A stretch of DNA of 64,000 nt from Kudoa neothunni (lineage: Eukaryota > Cnidaria): positions 7,068,001-7,132,000 of the forward strand of contig OZ199838.1 of the NCBI GenBank assembly GCA_964304625.1, written 5' to 3'. Every line of letters begins with the position of its first letter. Positions within the stretch are counted from its first letter, which is position 1. The notes below the pieces were generated by a model. The model searched no databases. It was not told where the DNA came from and saw only the letters and a program-made list of their open reading frames with translations. Both the position numbers and the translations under genes were made by a program. Below are positions 22,557 through 34,779 of the stretch, in pieces.

Positions 22557-24535
22557 TTACACATTTGCAACAAATAGTAAATAACTTAGTTCATTTATAG
22601 TAGACATCATTTTCGTATCATGATTTTTAATCACACATTCAAGTCTTCTGAAAACTTCAATGGAAGTTTGAAAGTAATCTCCGCAAAACTCTGCAGATGT
22701 AGCCGCCAACTTTTTTGTAAGCATTGAAGACAGTTTTAATCTTTGAGAAAAGGTTTGGATAGTGTCTTTAGGTTTGATTTTTACAACTCCCTCATCATGA
22801 AAATCTTTAAAATTGTTAACATTTAGAATATTTAAGAAATTATTCGCATGCTCCCTAGTCCAACGAGAATGGCACAATGATTCATCAAACAAGTTGATTA
22901 AGTTGAGTGCACGTTTTTGTAGAATATGACGACAAGGAAGCTTGAATGCTTTATGCATTGAACAATTACAGGAGTAATAACTGGAATTTTCTTCTAAAGT
23001 GACTTCTTTTATTTTTGATAATTCTTCCTGGATTATACTTGAAGAATAGGCCGTGAGATAATTATGATATTTTATGAAAGTCTCATTATCGTTGGAAGAA
23101 TCGTATGGTTTTATTAGTTCCATAGCAATGGTGCTTTGCCGCTCAATCCTTTGTGATTTCAAAAATCGTAAGAAATTGTCGAAAAAATCACTCAAAGTTG
23201 AAAACTTTTTCACTACAGTTTTTAGTTTTGCATTAATGGATTCAATTCTGTTATTCGTTGTATTATTATAGTAATGCTCAGCCATACTTAATCCAATTAT
23301 CCATTCCTGGTAAATGGGTAGCCAATTCTTTTTGAAATAATCATTAAGTTCCTCAACTCCGAGGTCAAAAAGTTCACAACATAGGCGGTCAAAATTGTCC
23401 ATGTTCTAGACATAAGTCATTTTTTCTAATATTTGAAGAATAAGTGTTTTTGTTTCTGTTGTTATACCATACTTTCCGACTTTTATTTCCCGCTGGAACG
23501 CTTGTAATACATGGAATTTACATAGTATCAACTTTGTGGAAGGAAATACGAAACTTAAACATTTTCGTAACAAATGGTCTTCGTCAGTTATTATTGACAT
23601 CGTTTTGGATTGTAACCACGGTGCAGCATCTAACAATTCGTTCAGAAACCATGTTATGGCTTCTGCTGTCTCCTCATATAAAATACAGGCACTAGTGATA
23701 TGGGTTAAACCAAAAGAGTCTTGAGATGCAGTTAAATAAAGAGGAGCTCTACAAATGCAATCGTCATTTGTTATAAAATAGGGTTTCGTACCTTGAATCC
23801 AACAGCTTTAAGTGGCATCTATGAATAATAGCTCAGGAAAACATTCAAGAACATGGAGCATTTCGTTATCCACGAAGAAAATTCCATTGACAGAATTTTC
23901 ACTAGCAAGAATTTTAACTCTGCAATTATAATCATTTTTCAATATTGTAATAACGGAGTCAATATTTTTCGGTTCGACGGTAGAAACAGTCTTTACATTA
24001 TGGATAGATTTTAATGTAATTTTCTCTCCGGTTTCTTCGCTTAACTTACGTTGAATTAACCTTCTATTTGCTCTTAATGATATTAACTCCGATATTATTG
24101 GATCATCAAGGTTAATTTTTCTTTGTGGAGGAAGGTTTTCGAACATTCTTTGATCGCAGGAATGGTTATGGATTAAATTTAGCGATTTCACCTCCAAAAA
24201 GTTACCGTCCACAGTGCTCCGGAGCGAGATACTAAATGGGAATTCCTTCTAAAATGATAATTTGTTTCTATCTCCACTGCTTTTGCGTTTGTAAGGAACA
24301 CCAAGAAACACACGTAATTAATGTCATAATAAACCAACTGAGAATTTATGGATCTGTTTACTCTTCGTTGTGCATTTGAAATTTTTCTCGAATGTCTAAT
24401 TTTTAAATTGCAAAAATGTTTTTCTTCGTATTCTTTCACTTTAATTTGTAACTTTTCATATGAATCAAGTTTCATTCCAATAAAGAAGTCAGCAGACTGT
24501 TCACAATCCATGATTTCCATAATACTGCGCAACAT
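22557..24535 (-). pseudogene. MULE transposase with SWIM zinc finger (ZSWIM-like), two stops and a frameshift
   Basis: ATG 24535 starts MLRSIMEIMDCEQSADFFIG; DSYEKLQIKVKEYEEKHF is the N-terminal domain seen in ZSWIM1/3-like proteins. A frameshift near 24215 leads to LIHNHSCDQRMFENLPPQRK. The catalytic core reads PELLFIDAT (Asp; TAA follows at about 23807), APLYLTASQDSFGLTHITSA, IITDEDHLLRKC (Asp), LILCKFHVLQAFQRE, then a TAG at 23403-23405. After it: NNTTNNRIESINAKLK and the SWIM finger YSCNCSMHKAFKLPCRHIL (CxC...CxH). The C-terminus runs to 22557. Apart from three lesions the domain order is complete. Confidence 0.9.
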
Positions 24536-24991
24536 AACGTTTTTACTTTAACATGTCTGGGGATATTAACAGACTCGTAAACAAATTGTTAATATGTGTA
24601 ATGAATTACTAGTAAATATTATATTTTTTAAGATAATTAATATTAGCAGGTTTTATCTTTTTGTTAAAATTATGCCGTATAATTATGTGGTGTAGGAAAT
24701 AATCATTCTATCTAATTTTTAAGACAAAAATATTAATAAAATTGATTTAATGTAATTATTATGAAATACAATTAACCTCAATATCTTTCCAGATACTTAA
24801 CCTGAAAAATATATATCATTTTGATCGAAATAATAGGCAGTTATTATGTCGCTATACTCACCAAAATACATGAAGTATGTTTTGAACAAATTAGATTATT
24901 AATTTTAAACATAAGCTTTTAAAATTGCATTTTGGATCTAAATGTAATTAAAATGTGATGTAGTTCATTACGCAATAATCGAATGAGGTCT

Positions 24992-25297
24992 TAACATTGA
25001 CACGTGGGCTAATGGTCTCCATTGCAAATGAAGTTATATTAGCACAATTTTCATTATTTTTCGATTCAGAAATGCTTTAAAATGTCGTAAATATTAATGA
25101 ATATCTGGTTTTAATCATTTTCAGTACTTGTAATGGCGAAATAAGGCCAAAATATATGTATTAGTTTTATTGCAATAATAATTTATAAAAACTTGAATTT
25201 TTGTAGGAAAAAAATGTAATAAAATGTTTTTAAATTCAGATTTAAAATGTCTTTAGTAAGAAAAAAGATATTCGTTGTCGTAAGAATAGCCAGTGCC
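24992..25297 (-). repeat. Right terminal inverted repeat of MULE
   Basis: Inverted copy of 21617-21922, differing by a small number of substitutions and one- to few-base indels. Confidence 0.9.
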
Positions 25298-26457
25298 ATA
25301 TATAAAAGAGGACTGTCGGTATGTTTGTTTGTGTATGTGTCAGTGTGTGTATGTCCCTAAGTACGCATGTGCGGATAATTTTTTCCTTATAGAGAGCCAT
25401 ATATAAAATTTTTATAAATTTTCGATATTTAAAAAAATCGTTTAATTGTTTTCGGACTACGAAAGTTTCCAAAAAGTATTTATGAAATAGTGATTTTGTC
25501 GATTTAAAGTTTGTTTTTCGGATTAAATGAGTTCAACTATAGGATTAGCACTTGGTTATTTCATGGTTATGGTCGGTTGAAGTTAACTATCTCCTTTATA
25601 TGCTCCATCATATGTTCATTAGCTGCTTCTATCTATCTATCTATCTTTATATATAAGGTTGGCGTTTCTATTTGGGTGTCTGTTTAAACACACTCCTTAT
25701 TTGCGGAGTTTTAACGTATATGACTTGGTAAGTATATTTTATAAGTTCTATTAATGGCTTTCAATGTGATAAAAAATCTATATATGTTTCATAAATAACG
25801 AATTCGTGGAGAACGTTAAAGTTACGTTGATTGAAGCGTTATGATGGAAATACTGCGTTCATAGGTTTCATTAAATTGTCCGCTAAGTTTTACTTTATGT
25901 GATTAAATCCAATGCGGATGGTTGTACTTTTGTTTCACCAAATTACTTAAATTGTTTATGTTGAAATCGACGCAATTTGTAGTTGTTTACGATAAAAGCG
26001 CATGTATGTTTATGCCGAGCTAAGCGATGCTAATTTTAGCAATATCGATTAATTTTCATAATTTTTAAATTTTTTTATCTCTTAAAAAGTTAGTGGTGCA
26101 TCCAGTTACCGAGCCACGAAATTTTTAAATGGACGCCGGGATTGATACTTTCCTTCACAGAAATTATAATAATTTAAATTACATAACCCAAATCGTTATG
26201 GTAAGTTGCTTAAAAATTTTTAGTTATTTTGTTTTTATGGGTTAATTCGAGATTTCAATATATTTTTTGAATGCTATTAAAAAAAGCCTCTAGGCGAAAT
26301 CTTCCCCAAGCAACGCTGGGCAGTTCCAGCTAGTATTAGCTATGCTCCCTAATTTCGAGCTTATAAATATAACCAGTATTTTTTATTGATTTCAGATTTT
26401 GTCTAACGCGCTTTTTATTAATTTTGAAATGTGTCCGATTTATTATGAAATACCCTG

Positions 26458-27316
26458 TGAACCGTTTTTGTAATAAAATAAAATATAAGAAGAATAGTTA
26501 GCTGATTAATATTTAGTTATTTGCCTTAAACATACAAAACTAATTAAAACAAAATTAATCTTATAACCTGTCACACATGCATCATTATTATGGAATGAGA
26601 CACAATCTTTAAGATGAGTTTTTTCCCAATCTCGCCCCAGGAAATCCTGGGGCGAGATTGTGGTTGGGCATTTCATGCACTAAGGTTTATTCAAATTTAT
26701 ATTGCTTGTATGCAATAAATTAATTTTAAGTTTTATCTAAATATTCATTATCCGAAAAAAATTCTAATAAATCATGAATAAATTTATAAATTTCATATAA
26801 TTGTGTAACAATCTTACCTTAAGAGAAACTATACGATACATTCTCTGTTATTTTCGTTAGGCTCACATTTCACAAAAACATTTACTAATGTTAAAGTTTT
26901 TGTAGATAGATGAATTAATACAATTAATTAGTGATTTTCTATTCATACCATGATTATTTATGACAACCTGACTGATTTGTGATTTCTTCCAGGCGGAGAT
27001 CCCATAAGTTGCTGCTATGCTCCACTGAAAATAACGCTAATATTCAAAACATGCAAACAGCTTTTTTAGTATCCTATTAAAATATCAAGATATATCCCCC
27101 TTTTAATTTCACCATTTCGTTACCAGTTCTATGGATTAATTATCAATCTAGATAGTTTTTTTCTATTTATAAATTAATCTGGTTAGTTAATGCAGAACAC
27201 ACCTTTTCGAATGCTATTTCAACAAAAGCTTGGTCTAAGCAATAATATTATTTTAAAATTCTAAGCATCGAATTTAAAGAAAAAATACTTGCAATACATG
27301 TAGATCAAGACTATTT
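26458..27316. other. Non-coding DNA with a strong palindrome
   Basis: No coding frame. The only feature is the GC-rich palindrome at 26627-26660, listed separately. Confidence 0.5.
26627..26660. repeat. 16-bp perfect palindrome, 2-nt centre
   Basis: CAATCTCGCCCCAGGA (26627-26642) is followed after AA by its exact reverse complement (26645-26660). It is GC-rich in an AT-rich tract. It may be two abutting transposon ends or a foldback remnant; function unknown. Confidence 0.9.
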
Positions 27317-29139
27317 TCAGTGAGAACACTGTTCATTCATTGAAGCAATTAGTTTGTCTATTCTTGGGCTTGTTGATGACAATGTTACTCTCATATCATC
27401 AATAGTGCTCAAGCGATTCCTGGCCTTTGTTTTCATTGTTACCAATGTTGAAAATCCTGATTCACAAAGGTAAGTAGACACGAAAGTAACGAGCACTTGG
27501 AAGGCACGTTGGGTGAGAAGAGGAAATGAATCTGAAAGGTTCAACCAAAAATTGACACCGACCTGACCTCCTCAAATCCATTTTTGAGGATAGACGAAGA
27601 TTGAAGATCAATAAGTTCGTCTTTTGCAGGATCATTATCATCTATTTCTGATAATGAAGTAGAAAAGGGTCTTAAAATCCATTTATCGGTCGGAATCATA
27701 TCTTTGGAAAAGTGGCCATTAAATTGATTCCTCGAAATTTCCAAATGCTCGGCGATTTCTTCATTAAATAGAGTAATTGAAACAGATCTGTTATTTTTGA
27801 ATTCATCTAAGCTTGGGAAATTTTCAAAATTATTTTGTAGAACCTACGTGCCCATAAATCTAGTTTTGTTTGTAAAGCCGTCATAATCTCGCATGCTTCC
27901 ACAATAGTTACTAATTTTCCTTGAAGTTGTTTATTAATTTGATTGAGATGATTAAATATATCTGAAATGTAAGCTAAGCGGGCGATGAATTCAGGATCAG
28001 CGAAGTCCTCACAAATGTCTGAATCGCGCACGCGAAGAAAAGTTTCTAATTCAGTACGAAGCTCAAAAACGCGATTAATAACCATTCCCCTCCAGAGCCA
28101 TCTTACTTCAATATGGAGTAAAAGAACGGTATGTTCAGAGCCCATCTCCTCACAAAAAGCTTTAAACGGGCGGTGATTCGATGCTCTGGCTCGAGTGAAG
28201 TTCATAGTCTCGACAATTTTGTCCATAACAATTTTTAGGAAGAGTCCTTGAAGCCAAAGCATATCTACGAAGAACACAATATATTGTTATCACATTTGGT
28301 GCTTGTTGTTTAACAAGCGCGGTGAAACCTGATCTTACTCCCATCGTAGCTGGAGCTCCGGCAGCACAGATTGATTCAACCATTTCCCAGGTAAGACCGT
28401 GTCTTTCAAAAAAATCTTGTAATTTTTTCATTACATCAGCAGCTTTAGTGGTCTTTTCCTAGTTAACGCGGAATAAAGATTCATTTTTTAGAATATTTCC
28501 ACTTATGTATCTAACACAAATAATAAGTTGTGGAAAATTGGAAACATCACAAGATTCATCCAGTTACAATCAAATTTTCGCTGTGCTAGATTTAATTTCT
28601 CCAACAATTTGGTCATTTCACAAATTCGTCGTTGAATTGTGAATTATTGAGAGTTGAGTGGCTTGAATTTTCATCCATGCTACTTTATCGCATATCAGCT
28701 TCACCATATCTAGGACACAAGGTTTAATAAGATTCTCACCCATGTCGTGAGGCTTCTTTTCTTTCGCTATATGTTGTGCTACGTAATAGGATATTGCAAT
28801 CAGTGTTTTTTTCTTTGGAATGGAACCAAATTTTGGCAATGTCCCTGCGGTTCTAAATCTATTCCTCCTTACCTCAAATTTGGCTGGATCATCAGACACA
28901 TGAGTAGGATGTACGGATTCTAGGTGCTGCTTTAGAATCGAAGGTTTCATAGGACCGTTTCCAAGGATCTTTGAGCACAAATCACATTGAGGTTTCTCGA
29001 CCCCATCAACAACAATTAGATTAAACTCACACTGTATATACGAACCCAGATATGTACGTTTTTCGACATGACAAAATTTAAACAGATTTGAGTTGGTAAT
29101 GATCATGTGACTAAAATTCTGTTTATTGTGAATGTGCAA
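27317..29139 (-). pseudogene. hAT transposase, ZBED5-like, decayed
   Basis: N-terminal frame from about 29106 holds a BED-type zinc finger: PQCDLCSKILGNGPMKPS, LKQHLESVHP. Then RFRTAGTLPKFGSIPKKK and SYYVAQHIAKEKKPHDMGEN. A central frame (28431-28162) reads RHGLTWEMVESICAAGAPATMG, where the usual TDGAP is AAGAP, so the catalytic Asp is lost. Frame 28277-27807 has FCEEMGSEHTVLLLHIEVRW. The C-terminal dimerisation block is TYLCESGFSTLVTMKTKARN and SSTSPRIDKLI, ending near 27317. Frames break near 28620, 28430, 28170, 27740 and 27545. Element termini were not identified. Confidence 0.88.
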
Positions 29140-29594
29140 AAATACATTATCCGTTGCCTATTGAATAAGAATAAATTTTGTAAAACTCGTTTAATTGTCG
29201 TAAGGAATTAGTTTTAATATACAAGAAATTTTTATATTCAACTATGACGTTCAACAATTTACCCCAAGTTGGGAACCTCTAAGTTAGATCGTAATCGGTT
29301 GAAAATAGCAACAACATCTCCCGACGGTGGGTCCATTCTGAACGTTAATTGAATACCACGTATTGCAATTTTGAACTTTAGGAATTTTAATTGTCAAGTT
29401 TGACGTTATCATATTTTAACTAAACAAAAATTCAGGCCTTTTGAATTATAAACTTATGGCAAAAGCGGGAAAACAACAAACGCACATATTGGCGGGAAAC
29501 ACTCAAAAGAACTACCACTGAAGCAAGCGACGTCGATTACAGCTTGCACAGGTTCATAATAAGAAAGTGCCGTGGCCGAATCAAAAGGCCTTGA
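29140..29594. other. Non-coding spacer before tRNA
   Basis: Nothing recognised except the T-run terminator of the tRNA gene at its edge. Confidence 0.5.
29583..29586 (-). terminator. RNA polymerase III terminator (TTTT)
   Basis: AAAA on the plus strand, nine bases past the tRNA discriminator in the direction of transcription. Confidence 0.6.
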
Positions 29595-29667
29595 AGGCGT
29601 CGACGGGATTCGAACCCGCGATCTTGTATTTACGAGACACACGCCTTAACCACTTGGCCACGACGCC
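29595..29667 (-). tRNA. tRNA-Thr, anticodon CGU
   Basis: Minus strand, 73 nt without CCA, no intron. Acceptor GGCGTCG pairs with CGACGCC; D arm GCC/GGC with AAGTGGTTAA loop; anticodon stem TGTGT/ATACA with loop CTCGTAA (CGT, decoding ACG); T arm GCGGG/CCCGT with TTCGAAT loop. Discriminator base U. The A box (TGGCCAAGTGG) and B box (GGTTCGAATCC) are canonical, so an internal polymerase III promoter is present. Confidence 0.95.
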
Positions 29668-30489
29668 ACGAACAACGTCGACAGTACCTTATGTAATTGA
29701 ATTTATATCATCAGTTACTAATTTAATAAGTTGCTCCAAATTTTGAATAAATTTACATTAAGTTATAAATCCCCATAAATAATAAAATGGAGGTCTTCAA
29801 CTAAGCAGAAAAGACAAATATTTTGGTGTATTCATAGTAAGAATAGGTCTAAATACTTGTTGGGGCTAAATATTCTCAAAACGAATAATGAAATTACGGA
29901 CGACAGAATCCTCATTTAGAGATTAGTTACTTGTTGTTCATTGACTTTACCATATTTTTGATCTAAATCACACTATTAATTCATGTTTTTAACATCTGTT
30001 CAAGCATAAATGTAAAATATATTTTGAAAATCTCAGTGGAAAATATTTGCACGAAGGTTCGAATGTTGCTTAGTTTAAGGTATATGATCTGTACAACATT
30101 GATTCAACATTTTGGCAGAGTCCATTGGCCCGTACAAATTCGGTTTATCGTTGTCGACGGAAGCTGTTATGAATTATGAATCCTTTAAAAATTGTTTTAA
30201 TAAATTATATATAAGGATTACATAAAAAATTAAGGATGTTGGTTTGTAGGAGCCTGTGTTAAATCGTGTTACTTAGGAGGGCATGGCGAAAACTCGCCGG
30301 TGAAGAGCGCGTGCATATACACAAAACGCGTTGAAGTTTTAACATGTTAGTACAGGGCTGCCAGGGCTTGGGTTTTTATTGAAAGCCTGCAAACATTAAA
30401 GAATAACATTTTTTTATGTGCGGCCTTAATATTTATATTTTTAATGACATGTCCTATTCAGATTATATTCTGCAGCAGCGCTTCCTAAC
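29668..30489. other. Non-coding spacer
   Basis: AT-rich DNA with one GC-richer patch (30280-30375); no coding or RNA signal recognised. Confidence 0.45.
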
Positions 30490-30655
30490 TACAATTGGAC
30501 TCGCACCCCCATTTGATGACAAAACGAAATTCGTACACCCTAGAATAAGATAAGGTGTAACCGACTCAAAATTTTTAAACATTATTTCCTATTGTGAACG
30601 AGTCTTGCATCTCCAAGTCCGTAGTTCGCACCCTTAGGGATGCGGAAACCACTGC
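30490..30655 (-). repeat. Short hAT-like repeat, copy 1
   Basis: The reverse complement begins CAGTGGTTTCCGCATCCCTA and ends near GGGGGTGCGAGTCCAATT. A second copy in plus orientation starts at 39988. The start resembles hAT termini. About 165 bp, no coding capacity. Confidence 0.65.
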
Positions 30656-30703
30656 CATACAAGGTTTGAACATTTGCGATATTGAACGACAACACATCAG
30701 GTT

Positions 30704-30775
30704 AGTGGTTTTCAACCTTTTTGGAACCGCGGAATCCAAAATTGATTAAAAATTTTTCGCGGATCCCCACATATA
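30704..30775 (+). repeat. Solitary hAT-type terminus
   Basis: GTGGTTTTCAACCTTTTTGG followed by AACCGCGGAATCC and TTTCGCGGATCCCC is the pattern found at ends of ZBED-type hAT elements. No matching opposite end was located. Confidence 0.5.
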
Positions 30776-31593
30776 AAATTAAACCCAAATGAAGAAAGTA
30801 CAAGTTTTAAAATTTGGACGCGCTCTCACCAAAAAAATAACAGAAATATTTTCAAAGTTTATTTTCTATTCAAAATAAATAAAAACTGATATGATATTTG
30901 TGGTTGTTGACTCTGTATTACAGCTAGAATATTTGGATATTTTTTGTCTCCATGTTAAAACGTTGAATCAAAAGCGATAACTTTTTGGATATTGTTTACA
31001 AATGAAATCAAGCATGGGTTATTCATCTCATGTTGTTTCAATTGCGGCAGAACAACACGATTCCTGATATCGCAAAATGCTTACTATGCGGAAAATTTTT
31101 AAAGGGGAAAAACGAAACGATAGCAAAATTTGGTGAAGTGGGGAGCTCTTGCCTTTGAAAACGGACTCAGATTCTTGGAGCACCGCCACCAGCATTCAGT
31201 GGGATTTTAACAAATTAATAGGTTTTAAATCTTTATTATTAAAATTATTCTAAATTTAGGTACTTGTTATGTGAATAATAATTAATTAAAATGGACAAAA
31301 TTGTTCATATTCGACATCGCTAAAAATATCGGCAACATTTATTTAAATTTAGATGTCAATACAAAATCTTCGTATGTATTCCTGCCAAAACATCGCAATC
31401 ACATGACGATAAACTTAAATTTAATGTTTGAAGACATCATTATTTAATCGGCAGAAGTTTAAAAATTTTCATAGATACGATTACAGTTTTTGTTTTACTT
31501 TAAAGTAGTGTTTTCCTCGACCTTGGGTTTTTTAAGCTCCGCTGGCAGCCGTGTTAATATGAGTCGGCGCACGCGCATTGACAAAAACTCGAC
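30776..31593. other. Non-coding spacer
   Basis: Nothing recognised between the hAT-type terminus and the FLYWCH/MULE relic; it may include the 5' end of that element. Confidence 0.4.
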
Positions 31594-32982
31594 ATGTCCG
31601 GTGGATCTAATTCTAATAAACCCAATTATTCGCTATTCAAAATCATAAGAAATGGGGTAATAATTATACCCAATAGATTTTGTTATATGAAGGATTGTTC
31701 TAACTGTAACAATCAATATTGGAGACGTGAATACAGAACATGTAAAGGAAGACTGAGAACTTCACCATTGGATGATATCTTGCAGATTGAAGAAGAAGGA
31801 ACCCATAATCATTCTCTATCGGACAATTAAATAAAAAAAACTCTTAATCAAAAAATCAAGGATTTGACTGAAAGTACCGAATATCCAACCAATAAAGTTT
31901 ATTCTATGGCTACAAACTCCCCCAGTATTCATGATCTCCTTATAGTTTTGAAAAATTCAATCTATAAAAATATTCAAAATTCCAGAAAAAGGAACTCCAT
32001 TGATGTTAATTACTAGTCCAATTTATACGGCTAAAATATCAAATCATTAAGAAATGAAGATCTAGTCCTATACGATTCTGGTTCCAAGGATGTTGAGCGT
32101 GCCATCATTTTTATACTCCCCAAGACCTTGTGCGTTTGAATAATGCCGAAGTTTGGATATCGGATGGAACGTTCGAAGCGATGCCAATAGAGTTCTCATG
32201 ATTATACATTATTCATGGGAAGATATTGGGGAAGGATTTTCCACTTATTTATGTATTAATGGCAAATGGAACAGAAGCCATGTATACCAAAGTTTTGTCT
32301 ATTCTCAAGGATAATAAAGTGAAGTTCCCAAAATTTTGATAATAGGCTTTGAGCTTCATGTATTCAATACTTTTAAAAAAGCATCAAAAGAAACATCCAT
32401 AAAATTTCGCCTTTTCTGTTCTGAACAATGTAGTTGGAGACGAATACAACAAGAAGGATTTTCTAAAGTATATGAAAAAACGCTGATTCCAAAATGTAGA
32501 TCAAATGTTTCTTGTCTCTAGTCTTTGCTCCAATAGATTTCGGTCGCTATTAATCCACCAAATTGAAAAATAAAAGAAACAAGTTCGTTGATGTCAATTT
32601 AGCATCGTTTATAAACTATTTCGAAAAAAACTTAATCAACTGTTCAAACTTCTCAATAGAAAATTGGAACGCTTTCGATCGTGTCATCGATGGAATAAAC
32701 CTTACTTCAAATTCAGCGGAAGCATTCAACTGTCATTTTCAAAATCGATTCGATCAGAGCCATGCCGATTTGCGTACATTTATTGAAATATTAAAGGAAA
32801 CTCAGAGTAATACCGAACAATATATTCAATATCGAATGTGCAATCCAAATTCTATCTTATTCGAAAAACATCATGTTCTGATAATGAAAAAAATTAAAGA
32901 CATATGTCTTAATTATGAGAAATATTACAAAACGTATTATTTAGAGACTATTTGCTTGATGTATAATTGGAAGCTACGCTAG
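31594..32982 (+). pseudogene. MULE transposase with FLYWCH zinc finger, decayed
   Basis: ATG 31594. The first frame has a FLYWCH-type finger: CYMKDCSNCNNQYWRREYRT, CKGRLRTSP, EEEGTHNHS. Later frames give LNNAEVWISDGTFEAMPIEF (catalytic Asp block, about 32130-32200), KDFPLIYVLMANGTEAMYTK and LIIGFELHVFNTFKKAS (from about 32335), then NLTSNSAEAFNCHFQNRFDQ (about 32695). There are multiple stops and shifts between 31830 and 32563. It is distinct from the ZSWIM-type MULEs at 22557 and 60679. Terminal repeats were not found. Confidence 0.8.
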
Positions 32983-34019
32983 AATTATATTTTATTATTA
33001 AATTAACTTTTATCTACAAATATGCTTTTAGTTTTCTTGATATATTCGTGTATTTATAATTTAACGCCAATTTCGCTGTTCGGAATAATAGCGACTGTCT
33101 TCAAAATGCTCATACGAAGAAAAAAAATGAAAGTTGTTACTGATGGTAGATTTATCCCAAAGTTTCCACAATTACAATAAAAGATGGATAATATTACCAG
33201 TGTATTCCAAACCATCTAGTACAACAAAGCGACATTTTTACATAGAATTAAAGATAAACACCTCAAATTGTTTCATTTACTTCATTTATTTTAAAATCGT
33301 AAACTTATTAAAAACCCTTAACTTTAACTTAGACATTTTTTAAAGTTTTTAATTATCAAATTTTTGTCTGTGTTATATTGAATTGTTAATATAATTTTTT
33401 TTGATTATTGTGGTTCGAAGAATCAAATATGTTCACTAGGTATTAATGTCTACTAACTACGCAATATCCAGAGATGACTGTAAATGGAAAGTGTCCACCA
33501 AATAGACGGATGGTTAACGCTAACGTTTTCGAATATAATTTGATATTGAGATATAATCGCAGAGAATCTATTCAATCAAAATGATAAACAGTTGCCAATG
33601 CTCCAAAAGTATTTAAAATGTAGATTATTGAACTGGATAATATAAAAGATCATCTCTTGTTCCATTACAGATTCTGATATCGTTATTAATAAGGTCGAAT
33701 TGCGATTGTTCAGAATTCAAATATTTCAGATATATAATAAAATTTAATAAAATCATTTATTTAAAAAACATGATGAAATTTGAACACAAAATTACACAGA
33801 AAATTAAACTTTTAAAGCTAGAATGTATTTCCATGGATATAATTCACATACAATTCCCTTGTTCTTAAATAAAGATGAAAATTATTTTACACTGTTTTAA
33901 TAAACTTATCGCTGTGCTAATGATTTAGCACCCCAAACAAAAATATGGTTGAAGTCAGAACTCATTGTTTAATCCCCGCGTTGCAATCGTAGATTACATC
34001 ACGTTAATACGCTCAAAAA
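32983..34019. other. Non-coding spacer
   Basis: AT-rich. Contains TACGCAATATCC at about 33466, the reverse of the motif near MULE ends at 60399 and 62662. No gene recognised. Confidence 0.4.
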
Positions 34020-34334
34020 CAGCGGTTCTTAACAAGGGATCCGTAGACGAATCAAAACGGTTCCGTGAACGATCTCAATAAAATTTGAATCCAATTTTAT
34101 CAACATACCTTAATTATAATTAATTATTTTTGGACATTAATGTGATTATTATCAATATTAAATATGCCCTTGCGTTATTTTATCTTGTAAATATTTTATA
34201 CTTATAAAATTTTCTCGCGTTATTATTTGTTTCGTAAAAAGACTTATAAAAACAAACTTTATTTAGTATGTTGATGGATAAAAACTAAAAATTTCCATAA
34301 AATATTCTGTAACGCTGCAAACTCTTCAATTTGA

Positions 34335-34480
34335 ATGATTATTCCTTTTACATCAGTCTATTTTAGCGAATTTAGATTTTCTACCCTAGTCACCATGAAA
34401 AAAGTCATGAAATCGCTTATATGCGCGTTGATCTTTCGTACATGTTGTCAAATTTCCATAAACTTTGTTTTGAAAAACAA
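34335..34480 (+). pseudogene. hAT transposase C-terminal scrap
   Basis: Reads SVYFSEFRFSTLVTMKK, then in a shifted frame AYMRVDLSYMLSNFHKL. This parallels CESGFSTLVTMKTK...DDMRVTLSSTSPRIDKL of the hAT at 27317. Only the dimerisation block survives. Confidence 0.65.
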
Positions 34481-34779
34481 GTGCAAACGTCTCGTTAAAT
34501 ATTCCTTTAATATTACTTATTATATATAAAAATATGTTGTTTGCACGAAATGTGCGTTCTATTATGTAATAGTTCTTCCGTTATTTACTTTTTCATTATA
34601 ATTAAAACAATAATTAACGAAAATAGTGATTTTATATGACAAAAATATTTCGATTATTATAAGAGCATTTTTCACTTGGAAATTTTTGGAAGGATTTCAC
34701 TTTTGAACGTTCAAACGTATACATATATATTAATCCGACAAATTTCATTGTATTTTTTATTCCGAAATATTATGTGTCA

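Larger units (their letters stand above)
21617..25297 (-). mobile_element. MULE (Mutator-like) with 306-bp inverted repeats and 9-bp target duplication
   Basis: ATATATAAA is repeated exactly at 21608-21616 and 25298-25306, a 9-bp target duplication. Terminal inverted repeats 21617-21922 and 24992-25297 are both 306 bp and nearly identical (start GGAAGTGGCTATTC and GGCACTGGCTATTC). The transposase lies between them on the minus strand. Confidence 0.93.
21600..26333 (+). mobile_element. Helitron copy A, interrupted by a MULE
   Basis: Begins TCCTTTATATATATAAA right after an A and ends ...GCTGGGCAGTTCCAGCTAG before a T. The 3' end has a short hairpin (GCTGG / CCAGC, loop GCAGTT) directly before TAG, giving a CTAG terminus. 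Insertion between A and T with no duplication is the Helitron rule. After the MULE (21617-25297) the body resumes with AGAGGACTGTCGGTATG. No coding capacity seen. Related copies: 34780, 35439, 41459, 44853 and 55649. Confidence 0.8.
20447..26457 (+). mobile_element. Tc1/mariner-type element with perfect inverted repeats, host of later insertions
   Basis: Terminal repeats 20447-20473 and 26431-26457 are identical over 27 bp in inverted orientation (CAGGGTATTTCATAATAAAT...). TA precedes the left end (20445-20446); the right flank is TG, so the TA duplication has one change. It holds the transposase at 20595-21590 and a Helitron (21600-26333) that itself contains a MULE (21617-25297). Confidence 0.88.

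Noticed and set aside
25629-25650. CTAT repeats as a functional microsatellite
   Set aside because: Only a few units, and they are part of the Helitron body shared with other copies.
26627-26660. Rho-independent terminator
   Set aside because: The window is eukaryotic, with spliced genes and a polymerase III tRNA, and no T-run follows the stem.
29454-29642. 62-codon frame on the minus strand
   Set aside because: It overlaps the tRNA-Thr gene and its downstream flank and is a by-product of it.
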